Source of the DNA: Pseudodesulfovibrio aespoeensis Aspo-2 | GTDB taxonomy: Bacteria; Desulfobacterota; Desulfovibrionia; Desulfovibrionales; Desulfovibrionaceae | Direction of reading: 5' to 3' | NCBI RefSeq assembly: GCF_000176915.2 | Contig: NC_014844.1 | Span: 496,001-560,000, forward strand | DNA length: 64,000 nucleotides | In this document: in pieces, positions 23,125 through 31,135 of the stretch | Layout: the number at the start of each line of letters is the position of its first letter | Position numbering within the stretch: position 1 is the stretch's first letter | Translations under genes and position numbers: made by a program | The notes under the pieces: generated by a model | The model's database searches: none | Told to the model about the DNA's origin: nothing | What the model saw: the letters and a program-made list of their open reading frames with translations, nothing else

Positions 23125-24333
23125 ATGACAAATTTCCTTTCGATGACAAAGGGCAAGCTGGTCAACGACGGCTTGCAGCCCACGGACAAGGCCAAGCTCG
23201 TCCTCCTGACCGAGTCCGAGAATGCCCAGCCGTCATTTCTATTAATCCTTGAGAACCTTGGGCTCCACGCCTGCCTGGAGGCCATGGGCACCGCCCCATA
23301 CGAGCACGAGGATCTCGTCGACAGGACGCTCAGGCTCCTCGCCGTCGACGCGGCCTATCGCGCCATGCCTCTGTGGGAGGACGCCAACATCGCCCAGGAC
23401 GGCCTCAAGGAGCTCGTGGGCATGGCCCACCTCCACGCCCACGGCGAGGTCGAGTACGAGGAGCTTCAGGATCTGCTCTGGGAAACGGCCCAGCCGATAC
23501 TGGGCGACAATGTCGCTGACTCGGCGTTCTCGACTCGCGACGCGCGGGACTGCGCCCTGCTGACAGGCTCGCACAACCTGATCCCCGCGCTGTACAAGGC
23601 GGCTGAAGCCGCCAGAACGCAACATGGAGCCATGGCCAGGATCTGCGCTTACAGCGGCAAGGGCAGCCGGGAGATGGCCCTGCAGTGGGCCTGGAAGCAA
23701 GGCAGCCCGATATCGTTCGGCGGGGCGTTCGGAGCCACATCCAAGCACGTCCTGGCAGCCGTAGAGGCCGAGGTGTGGCAGGTCGCCTACACCATCGCCG
23801 ATGAGTTGCTCACGCTCATCGAGTCCGAAGGCATGAAGATCACGGCCAAGGAGATGGAGGGCTTCCTCCTGGAAGCCCTGGCGTCAGCGGCAAAGGACAT
23901 CGCGCACGAGGTCGTGCACAAGGGCGCGCGCAGGGTGATCGAGGCGGTGATGGCCGCACGGACCTACGATGAGGCGCAACGGTTGGCGAAAGACGCCGCG
24001 CAGGGCTTCTTCAGGGACGCCTGCGCCAGGCCGGACCTGTACGAGCAATTGGCGATCGGCAGGACCACGCTCGCGGTCGCCTGCTACGACTTCGAGGACC
24101 ACGACACCTTCGCGATCTGCCACACCCTGCACTATCTGCACGAAGGGAGCTTTCACAAGGTCCACCCGCTGCGTCCAAAGTCGGACGAGATCGCGAAAAG
24201 GGTCGCCCTGGACGCCAGGAAGCAGCTTTGCCTTGAGCAGGTGGCAGACGCCGCTGCCGGAAGCTACGCCGGGAAGCGTGAGACAGACGCCCAGGCGGCG
24301 GTCTTGGCGCGGCTCCTGGCTGAAGATCAATAG
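23125..24333 (+). CDS. large helical protein of unknown function
   Basis: About 402 residues, predicted almost all helical, with no signal peptide, membrane span or recognisable catalytic motif. The start is uncertain: ATG 23125 has AGGA upstream and a longer frame begins at 23059 overlapping the integrase stop. It follows the integrase and converges with the gene at 24327, overlapping it by seven bases. Placement in the cargo region invites a defence or superinfection function, but nothing in the sequence shows it. Confidence 0.5.
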   Translation: MTNFLSMTKGKLVNDGLQPTDKAKLVLLTESENAQPSFLLILENLGLHACLEAMGTAPYEHEDLVDRTLRLLAVDAAYRAMPLWEDANIAQDGLKELVGMAHLHAHGEVEYEELQDLLWETAQPILGDNVADSAFSTRDARDCALLTGSHNLIPALYKAAEAARTQHGAMARICAYSGKGSREMALQWAWKQGSPISFGGAFGATSKHVLAAVEAEVWQVAYTIADELLTLIESEGMKITAKEMEGFLLEALASAAKDIAHEVVHKGARRVIEAVMAARTYDEAQRLAKDAAQGFFRDACARPDLYEQLAIGRTTLAVACYDFEDHDTFAICHTLHYLHEGSFHKVHPLRPKSDEIAKRVALDARKQLCLEQVADAAAGSYAGKRETDAQAAVLARLLAEDQ

Positions 24334-24704
24334 CGCACGATGTTCGGATACTTCGCGGCCATCTTCGGCCAGAACGATTTGGCCTCGCCCTCGGTAGAGT
24401 CGTAGACGCACACCTTCATGTCCTCGGGCAGGCAGTCCATGACTACGGACACCAGCCCGGTCCCGCCGCCCTTGATGCATGACTCGACCGTGACGATCTG
24501 CACGTGCTCCCCGTACTCCTCGTCCTCAAGGTCGAAGTTGAAGTGTAGCGCGATGCAGACGTTGCCCGGCTCGGTGTTGGCCTGGCACTCTCCATCCAGC
24601 GACGCTACGAGGACGTCCTTCGACCATGATATCTGGGGCAGATTCAGCTCGGTCAGCCCGTCGACGATGTTTCGGACGACGGGGTGGTTGCGGTATTTTG
24701 ACAT
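24327..24704 (-). CDS. unknown small protein, faintly GNAT-like
   Basis: A 125-residue protein. The segment IKGGGTGLVSVVMDCL followed by YDSTEGEAKSFWPKMA resembles motif A/B of GNAT acyltransferases (GxGxG/A loop and the S..FW.K helix), but the match is weak. ATG 24704 has GGAG upstream and is preferred to the longer frame. Confidence 0.5.
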   Translation of the reverse strand: MSKYRNHPVVRNIVDGLTELNLPQISWSKDVLVASLDGECQANTEPGNVCIALHFNFDLEDEEYGEHVQIVTVESCIKGGGTGLVSVVMDCLPEDMKVCVYDSTEGEAKSFWPKMAAKYPNIVRY

Positions 24705-24914
24705 TTTTTGCTCCGTTTTCGCATTCGTTTTGCGGCATACCTTGTCCATGATATCTATTTATCTCGGCGCGATAGGATCAGAAATTTTGTGCCGCCATCG
24801 AGTGTACAGGATCAGGAGAAGGGGATAGATTGCGCTTCATTCCCACTTCGGCAGGCGGGGGTTGCCCGTCCCTACCGAGCGTGCTACATTTGTGGCACAA
24901 AAGGAGAGCGCGTT

Positions 24915-25160
24915 ATGCAGACGACATCGATAAGCGCACGGTTTGACACTGAAACACTGAGCAGGCTGGACGAGATCGCCAAGGGGCTCGGCAAGTCAAG
25001 GACTGCCATCATCAAGGATGCTGTTGCCAACTACCTGGACTATGACTTCTGGTTCAGGGAACAGGTTGCCAAGGGCTTGGCCGATCTGGATGCTGGCAAG
25101 ACCGTGACGCACGATCAGGTGAAGGACACCATCCGGGATATGGGCTACAATGTTGATTAA
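24915..25160 (+). CDS. ribbon-helix-helix antitoxin (RelB/ParD-like)
   Basis: An 81-residue antitoxin: the RHH domain ISARFDTETLSRLDEIAKGL with GKSRTAIIKDAVANYLDYDF, then an acidic C-terminal arm that wraps the toxin. AAGGAGAG precedes the ATG. It overlaps the toxin gene by 11 bases. A GTGC...GCAC repeat around the likely -10 (TACATT, about 24884) may be its operator. Confidence 0.85.
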   Translation: MQTTSISARFDTETLSRLDEIAKGLGKSRTAIIKDAVANYLDYDFWFREQVAKGLADLDAGKTVTHDQVKDTIRDMGYNVD

Positions 25161-25425
25161 ATGGGCGGAGAGCGCCCATCGGGACATTGCTGCCATCCTG
25201 AGATATTTCATCGAGATTCAGGAAAAGGACGTCGGTCAGCACCTCGTCAAGAGGCTCTTCGCTACAGTCGATATCCTCGCCGAATTCCCCAACTCTGGCC
25301 GCCCAGGTCAAGTGAAGGGAACCCGCGAGCTGGTGATCCCCGACCAATCGTATGTTTTGGTGTACAAGGTCACCGACCACGTCGAGATTGCCCGAGTGCT
25401 CCACTCCCGCCAGAGATGGCCGTAG
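25150..25425 (+). CDS. RelE/ParE-family toxin
   Basis: A 91-residue RelE/ParE toxin: LIKWAESAHRDIAAILRYFI at the N-terminus, FPNSGRPGQVKGTRELVIP in the middle and VYKVTDHVEIARVLHSRQRW at the end. The C-terminal HSRQ.W pattern is typical of ParE-like members. It is coupled to the antitoxin upstream and probably stabilises the element. Confidence 0.88.
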   Translation: MLIKWAESAHRDIAAILRYFIEIQEKDVGQHLVKRLFATVDILAEFPNSGRPGQVKGTRELVIPDQSYVLVYKVTDHVEIARVLHSRQRWP

Positions 25426-25683
25426 CAGGAGCATTTCAGGACGTTCCCTGCTCGACGAGAAAGACGATTTGTATGGAAAATTTACCCTTTGGTGGTGAAT
25501 TTTCTACCACGCTACCGAGCCCGCCCATCTGGCCAAGCCCGTTGCTCATTCCGAGCGGCTCGGTTCAGCGCGGTCTTGGAGCATATACAGGTTCTCCTAC
25601 CGTTAATTTCAAGTTGTACTTCCCGCTTGCCTTAATTTACAAAATATGGGATTTTTTAATTAACGCACAGAGCAAGGAACAAC

Positions 25684-26862
25684 ATGCAAAGAACGAACAC
25701 GGGCGAATACTACCTGTCACAGACGGGCGAAGAGAAGGTGCGAGCCTTCATCCCCGCCCCGCTGCCTCCGGTTCCTCCCGTCGAGATGGAGCCGAAGCTC
25801 GTAAACGCCCTAGCCGACACCATGCTCGCCCTCGGAAGGCTCAACAGCCTTCGCATCGCCCCTGACTACGGCCTATTTCTGTACCAATATGTTCGGAAGG
25901 AGGCTGTCCTCTCTTCCAAGATAGAAGGAACGCAATCGACCCTTGCCGACCTGCTCGCCCATGAGGACTCGGACATCCCAGGCGTTCCCCTGGATGATGT
26001 GGTTGAGGTCAGCAACTACATGGCGGCCATGGAATATGGCAGAAAGCGCGTCATGGAGGACGGGTTCCCCATCTCCTCGCGCTTGATGCGGGAGATCCAC
26101 AAAGTGCTGCTCGCCTCTGGGCGCGGAAGCGACAAGAATCCCGGCGAATTCAAACGCTCGCAGAACTGGCTTGGCGGCACGCGTCCCGGCAACGCGCATT
26201 TCGTCCCGACACCGCCGCATGAGACCGCCAGATGCATCGGCGAACTGGAGAAATTCATCCACGACGACCAAACCGGCCTGCACACGCTCCTCAAGGCCGG
26301 GTTGGTTCACGTCCAGTTCGAGACCATTCATCCATTCTTGGACGGCAATGGACGCATTGGGCGCATGCTGGTGCCGCTCATGCTCATGCAGGAAGGCATC
26401 CTCGACGAGCCGACCCTCTACCTCAGCTTGTTTCTCAAGGAATACCGTTCCGAATACTATGCCCATCTCCAGGCAGTCCGGGAGACTGGCAACTGGGAGT
26501 CCTGGCTCCTCTTCTTTCTGGATGGGGTTCGGCTCGTCGCGCTTGACGCCGTCCATGCAGCCGACAGCCTTCAGGAGATTTATCAGAAGGACCGACAGCG
26601 TCTTGTGGAGTCGGGAAAGAACTCCAAGGTGGTCATGCAGGTGCATGAGTGCATGATGATCCGTCAAGCTGCGAACCCCAAGCGCATCAGCGAACAGACC
26701 GGCCTGTCCATGCCATCCGTCATGCGGGGCCTGCGGACCTTGATGGAAATGGCAATCGTGGAGGAAACAACCGGAAGGCAGCGCAACACCCGATACAAGT
26801 ACACCGAGACCTGTGCCCTGCTGGCGACCGAAATCGGCAACTTCAGCCAGGAGTCATCGTGA
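25684..26862 (+). CDS. Fic-domain AMP-transferase, self-inhibited (class II) type
   Basis: A 392-residue Fic protein. The Fic motif HPFLDGNGRIGR lies at about residues 219-230. The inhibitory helix motif SSKIEGTQST lies N-terminal of it (about residues 78-87), the class II arrangement in which the enzyme inhibits itself. A C-terminal winged helix (RISEQTGLSMPSVMRGLRTL) follows, as in Fic/DUF4172-like regulators. Such enzymes transfer AMP to target proteins. The 258-base gap upstream holds an inverted repeat GAAAATT...AATTTTC near 25477-25506. Confidence 0.88.
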   Translation: MQRTNTGEYYLSQTGEEKVRAFIPAPLPPVPPVEMEPKLVNALADTMLALGRLNSLRIAPDYGLFLYQYVRKEAVLSSKIEGTQSTLADLLAHEDSDIPGVPLDDVVEVSNYMAAMEYGRKRVMEDGFPISSRLMREIHKVLLASGRGSDKNPGEFKRSQNWLGGTRPGNAHFVPTPPHETARCIGELEKFIHDDQTGLHTLLKAGLVHVQFETIHPFLDGNGRIGRMLVPLMLMQEGILDEPTLYLSLFLKEYRSEYYAHLQAVRETGNWESWLLFFLDGVRLVALDAVHAADSLQEIYQKDRQRLVESGKNSKVVMQVHECMMIRQAANPKRISEQTGLSMPSVMRGLRTLMEMAIVEETTGRQRNTRYKYTETCALLATEIGNFSQESS

Positions 26863-27095
26863 GTGGGACTTACCCAACTCCAGAAAAGGACACCCGGAGC
26901 AAGCGCACGGCGGGAAACGGACCGAACGGCGAAACTGACGAGCTGGCCCGCAAAGCCAAGGAGCAGGTCGACGGGATGAAGCTTGATGCACTACGCAAGG
27001 AACTCCACGTGGGCGCTGCCCAGGCCGAAGCCGGGGAGTTCGTTGAGGGCGGCGTGAAGTCCATCATTGTCGAGGCCAAGGAGCGCCGTGGCTGA
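26859..27095 (+). CDS. ParD-like antitoxin C-terminus, small protein
   Basis: A 78-residue protein starting with GTG overlapping the Fic stop. Its end (LDALRKELHVGAAQAEAGEF, then VEAKERRG) resembles the toxin-binding arm of ParD antitoxins, although the usual RHH domain is not seen at the N-terminus. The following fragment looks like the start of ParE, which supports the assignment. Confidence 0.55.
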   Translation: MSGTYPTPEKDTRSKRTAGNGPNGETDELARKAKEQVDGMKLDALRKELHVGAAQAEAGEFVEGGVKSIIVEAKERRG

Positions 27096-27192
27096 AGCCG
27101 GAATCACGCCAGCCGCGAAGGCCCATCTGCTCGACATCTGGCAGTCACGCAAGCGACATGGGGCGGACTCCAGGCTGCCGCATGCCCCATAG
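27088..27192 (+). pseudogene. ParE toxin N-terminal remnant
   Basis: A 34-codon frame (AEAGITPAAKAHLLDIWQSR) resembling the first 25 residues of ParE toxins, where ItppA...LldIw is typical. It then loses the family pattern and stops at 27190-27192. It overlaps the ParD-like gene by eight bases. Evidently the toxin has decayed while its antitoxin remains. Confidence 0.5.
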
Positions 27193-27316
27193 GAAGCGGA
27201 TTCATCTTCTCCGCCCAGGAATGTACAAAATTCCGCAATATCAATATGATACCAGAAACTGACCATTTCCCATATGTCTGTTGGTTGCCTTTCAACCCTT
27301 GATCTCTTATAGTTTG

Positions 27317-27553
27317 ATGATGAGTACGTCTAACTACACCTTCACCAAGGCGAAACGCCCGAAGACGAGCCTGGAAATCATGGCCCATCGCTTCAGGAAC
27401 GCCAAAGCATCGCTCGCAATTGAGGGATTCCATTTGACTCCTGAAGAGGTAGCGGCATTCGAGGAGTGCATCAGAAAAGGATGCAACCTGGAAGAGCGGC
27501 AAAGAATCATGAGAGAGCGTTTCCCCAATTATGACAACGCGCTACGCCCATAA
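27317..27553 (+). CDS. Fic antitoxin, VbhA-like (class I)
   Basis: A short helical protein of 78 residues. The segment KASLAIEGFHLTPEEVAAFE carries the S-x-x-I-E-G inhibitory motif whose glutamate blocks ATP binding in the partner Fic domain. It is encoded just upstream of and overlapping the Fic toxin by 23 bases, the class I arrangement. Two start ATGs, 27317 and 27320, are adjacent. Confidence 0.85.
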   Translation: MMSTSNYTFTKAKRPKTSLEIMAHRFRNAKASLAIEGFHLTPEEVAAFEECIRKGCNLEERQRIMRERFPNYDNALRP

Positions 27554-28118
27554 AGATGGCTACACATACGACGATTCGCCTGTCCTGAAGAATTTGGCTG
27601 GTCATCGGACCCAAGAAGACCTGGACAAATTCGAACGAATTTCAGTCGCCATCCGCATGATGGAGGCTCCTCCTGACGGCGATTTCGACTACCCCCACCT
27701 CAAGCGCATCCACCACCACTTGTTTCAAGATGTCTATGATTGGGCGGGCGATGAGCGCAATGTCTCGATCAGCAAGGGCGCAACCCAATTCTGCAATCCG
27801 CGCTTCATAGCCAGCTTCGTGACAGGCCTCTTGTCTGAACTGGCGGAGGAAAACCACCTCAGAGCTATCCCTGCCGAGGATTTTGTGGACCGGGCTGCCC
27901 ACTACATGCTGGAACTCAACATGGCTCATCCCTTTAGGGAAGGAAATGGACGAGCCTGCCGTTATTTCCTGTTTCTGCTGGCTCAGAATGCTGGATATGG
28001 GCTTGATGGAGAAAGGCTGGAAAATGGATGGCTGGACGCGTCCATCAAGGGAGTGTCAGGCGACAAGTCCCCCATGCGTGGTCTTATCGCGCAAGCCATC
28101 ATCCTCTATGAGGATTAG
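27531..28118 (+). CDS. Fic toxin (class I, VbhT/Doc-like)
   Basis: A 195-residue Fic-domain protein with the full motif HPFREGNGRACR at about residues 133-144 and the preceding helix-loop YDWAGDERNVSISKGATQFC. Class I Fic toxins AMPylate targets such as gyrase and topoisomerase IV, and are held inactive by the small partner encoded just upstream. It is the last gene before the right attachment repeat. Confidence 0.9.
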   Translation: MTTRYAHKDGYTYDDSPVLKNLAGHRTQEDLDKFERISVAIRMMEAPPDGDFDYPHLKRIHHHLFQDVYDWAGDERNVSISKGATQFCNPRFIASFVTGLLSELAEENHLRAIPAEDFVDRAAHYMLELNMAHPFREGNGRACRYFLFLLAQNAGYGLDGERLENGWLDASIKGVSGDKSPMRGLIAQAIILYED

Positions 28119-28427
28119 CTCACATTCTTCTGCAAATTTATTTTGGGTGAGCGTTTACCCATTCAGGGCGAATGGTTTATGATATTGGAGGGAGTGGCAG
28201 AACTCTGACAAACAGTCAGGGGCGCGTAGCATAAGTGTTTGAAATCACAGACACCGCGTTCGCCATAAAAATCATCATTGGCGCCCGAATCAAGTGCAAG
28301 GTCACAAAATTCTTGGATTTCCTTTGGTATACAAAGTGTATACCAGGACGTGCCGAAATGGCGATTCCTGGCCGCTCGCACCAGAATAAAGTCAACAATT
28401 ACAAGGCTTTTAGATTTGACCCAGGGC
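28119..28427. promoter_or_regulatory. right end of the integrated element with arm-type repeats
   Basis: A gene-free stretch. At 28323-28347 it holds TTTGGTATACAAAGTGTATA..., an inverted pair of GGTATAC words that match the GGTATACA repeats lying on the other side of the tRNA core. Paired repeats on both sides of a core are what a tyrosine integrase needs. No other signal is seen. Confidence 0.5.
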
Positions 28428-28585
28428 TTCGTAATCAGTAGGTCCGGGGTTCAATTCCCCGTTCTGGCTCCAAATGAAATCAAGCACTTATGAGATAATC
28501 ATAAGTGCTTTTTTCGTGCCCTGGTATACACCCTGATATACATCTGAGTGCAGGGGGATGCCCTGGGGTGGTGGGGGTGTATATC
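28428..28585 (+). repeat. attachment-site repeat 2: tRNA-Thr(CGU) 3' end plus flank
   Basis: Bases 28428-28472 are identical to 14951-14995 (tRNA-Thr from the anticodon loop to CCA). The next 113 bases match the first copy with a few substitutions and one deletion, terminator included. Again no 5' half of a tRNA lies upstream. The two repeats bound a 13.5-kb element. The continuing flank similarity suggests a related element started to the right. Confidence 0.8.
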
Positions 28586-28708
28586 CACAGCTATCTTGAT
28601 AACCAATTCGGCGTTGTAATTGGCAACCTCAAATGGTATAGGATTCGCGTATCAATTCAAACCATTTTCAATTTGCAGGCTATATGATCCAAGCTGAGGA
28701 AGAAATTC

Positions 28709-29642
28709 ATGGCAAAAGAAAATGATATGCTTCTTGGCCCTATCGTTTCAGAAGAGATCGAAAAAAAGAAAGAATATGCCCTACGCAAAGATCCCGTATA
28801 CTTCAAAACCGTTAAAAGAACTCGTCTCGACAGCTATCTCGATGAGGGGTGGGAGTATGTAAAAAAACTAAAAACAGGGATAAAAATCCAAAAGCCACGT
28901 TCCTACGACGAAGTCGTGGAGAACAAGATGTGGTGTCTTCTGTATAAAATGGGGTTTAACGATCTAAATTCTACAAGAAACTTCAAAATTAAGTACAAAT
29001 TGTCTGGCAAGAACACGGTATCAAAACAAATTGATGTCTTTGCTAAAGACGATGACACTGTAGTTGTAGTTGAATGTAAAAGCGCAGAAGAATTAAAGCC
29101 TAAGGGACTGGCATCAGAACTAAGTGAATTTTCAAATTTAAGAACAAGGTTATCGAATTCAATTAAGAAACATTATGGCGATGAGTTTAAGCCCAAAATA
29201 ATATGGATTTTTTATACTTCAAATATTATATGGTCAAAAATTGATACAGAGAAGGCGCGTGACCATCGCATCAAAATCATTACTGACAGAGAATACGACT
29301 ATCTAAATCAAATTGTTAATCACTTAGGGGCTGCTGCGCGGTATCAATTTTTAGCAGAATATTGTGGAGGAGAAGCAATACCGAACCTCAAAAACAAACC
29401 AGTCCCAGCTATTAAGGGTCGCCTCGGTGGACGCTACTTTTATAGCTTTGTTACTACCCCAGAACACTTGCTCAAAATCGCATTCGTTAACCATAGGGCG
29501 CTTGACGATCCCAAGGGTATTCCAACCTATCAACGCCTTGTTCAGAAATCTCGCATAAAACAGATTGAGCAATTCATCCAAGGCGGCGGTTATTTTCCGA
29601 CCAATATCCTAATCAACTTCACCCACAACCTCGACTTTCAAG
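28709..29642 (+). pseudogene. DGQHR-domain protein with nuclease-like N-terminus, truncated by IS
   Basis: A frame of 311 codons cut by the IS. Residues ~110-130 carry a PD-(D/E)xK-like signature (SKQIDVFAKDDDTVVVVECK). From about residue 240 the sequence (GRLGGRYFYSFVTTPEHLLK, then IPTYQRLVQKSRIKQIEQFI) is the start of a DGQHR/DndB-like domain, found in DNA modification and phage-defence loci. The DGQHR motif itself is lost. Base composition is strikingly AT-rich compared with everything around it, indicating transfer. No continuation is found beyond the IS, so the rest was deleted. Confidence 0.7.
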
Positions 29643-29713
29643 TGTAAAGTCCCCGTAAACTAGGTCCATTGCCAAGTAGAGACTTCTGGCCCAAAATGGG
29701 ACAGGAGTTTTGT

Positions 29714-29980
29714 ATGCGTAAATCGAAGTTCAGTGAGTACCAGATCGTCAAGATCCTGAAGGCAGTGGAAGGCGGACGGACTGTCGTCGATGTCTGCCGC
29801 GAGCACGGCGTGAGCAGCGCCACGTACTACAAGTGGAAGTCAAAGTATGGCGGCATGGAGGCATCCGATATCCAACGGATGAAGAATCTCGAAGCGGAGA
29901 ACCGTAAGCTCAAGCAGATGTTCGCCGACCTCAGCCTGGAAAACATGGCGCTCAAGGATGTAATCGAAAAAAAACTCTGA
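29714..29980 (+). CDS. IS407-group transposase OrfA, copy 2
   Basis: Identical to the first OrfA except one residue (D to N in the QRMKNLE segment). It could still be expressed and would bind IS ends, but its OrfB partner frame is broken. Confidence 0.85.
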   Translation: MRKSKFSEYQIVKILKAVEGGRTVVDVCREHGVSSATYYKWKSKYGGMEASDIQRMKNLEAENRKLKQMFADLSLENMALKDVIEKKL

Positions 29981-30012
29981 GGCCAGTTCAACGCAAGGAA
30001 GTTGTCACGCAC

Positions 30013-30883
30013 ATGGTCAACGCGTTTGAGCTGAGCTCGCGCAAGGCCTGCGCGGCCATGGGCATCAGTAGGAGCTACTACGCCTACAAGCCGCACCCGC
30101 GGGACGATAGCGATGTCATCGCAGCCTTGACTGAACTGGCCGAGAAAAAGCCTACATGGGGCTTCAGTAAACTTTTCAACGTCCTTCGACAGCAGGGCAA
30201 GCCCTGGAACCACAAGAAGGTTTGGAGGGTTTACTGCCTCTTGAAAATGAACCTGAAGCGCAAGGCCAAGAAGCGGCTTCCGCAAGCCTCTCGGACGGCA
30301 GTGGCCCCAGCCGCTTGCGCCAAACCATTGCTGGTCGATCGATTTCATGCGGGACACCCTTTACAGCGGTCGCGTCTTCAGGACTTTCAACGCTGTGGAT
30401 GATTACAACCGTGAGGCCTTGGCCGTGGAAATCGATACCAATATGCCAGCAGGAAGAGTGGTAAGGGTGCTGGATCGGGTCGCCGAAGAGCGTGGCTGCT
30501 ATCCCGAAAGGTTGCGAATGGACAATGGTCCGGAGTTCTCGGGGACTGTCATGGCGGCCTGGGCAGAATCGCATGGCGTGAATCTGGAGTTCATTCAGCC
30601 TGGCAAGCCCACCCAGAACTCATACATCGAGCGGTTCAACCGGACCTACAGAGAAGAAGTGCTTGATTTGTACGTGTTCAACAGCCTGAGCGAAGTTCGG
30701 GCCATTACGGAGGACTTTATCCGTGAGTACAACGAGGGACGTCCTCATGAATCCCTGGGGAATATGTCGCCGATAAATTTTGCTGCCCAGAGGGCAGGGG
30801 GTACCCCCTGCCCTCTGGGCAACCCCCCCGAAAACTGTCGGGAGTCTCTACCGTTAACTGGCCCTATGAAAGGGGACTTTACA
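30013..30883 (+). pseudogene. IS407-group OrfB, frameshifted
   Basis: One extra C in the run 30305-30308 (four C against three in copy 1) shifts the frame about 98 codons into OrfB, before the first catalytic aspartate. The catalytic part continues in another frame from about 30347. This copy cannot make a full transposase but could be mobilised by the intact copy. Confidence 0.88.
30785..30820. repeat. 36-bp perfect palindrome, copy in second IS
   Basis: Exact repeat of the palindrome at 16323-16358, with arms 30785-30802 and 30803-30820. Confidence 0.9.
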
Positions 30884-31135
30884 CCGGCCCCCCCCTTCAA
30901 AACGTGTTGGGTCTCCGCCGCAAGGAAGGGCGAAGTGCAAGCAAGGGCTTGATGGCAGCGTAGGGGGCTGCCGTCAGCACGAGGCGGGCTTCTTTTTGTC
31001 CATACTTTCTGTAAAAGCTCTGCCTTTCCGCGCATCCACGCCATCCCCGCCGCCCTCTGTCTTTCTGCTTCCCCAGCCTCTCCTTGCGGCGGAGCGTAAG
31101 CGGTTTCCCCCCCCCTCTGGCCGCCGGAGGCATGC
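30884..31135. other. gene-free junction between the element array and the chromosome
   Basis: About 250 bases. No coding frame, tRNA fragment or repeat is recognised. It contains runs of C and a G+C-rich tail up to the cytochrome stop codon. Confidence 0.4.

Larger units (their letters stand above)
29643..30883 (+). mobile_element. IS3-family (IS407-group) insertion sequence, copy 2
   Basis: A 1241-bp element nearly identical to the one at 15182, with the same terminal repeats. It lacks a flanking direct repeat (CAAG left, CCGG right), implying that one flank was lost by deletion. It carries a single-base insertion in orfB. Confidence 0.88.
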
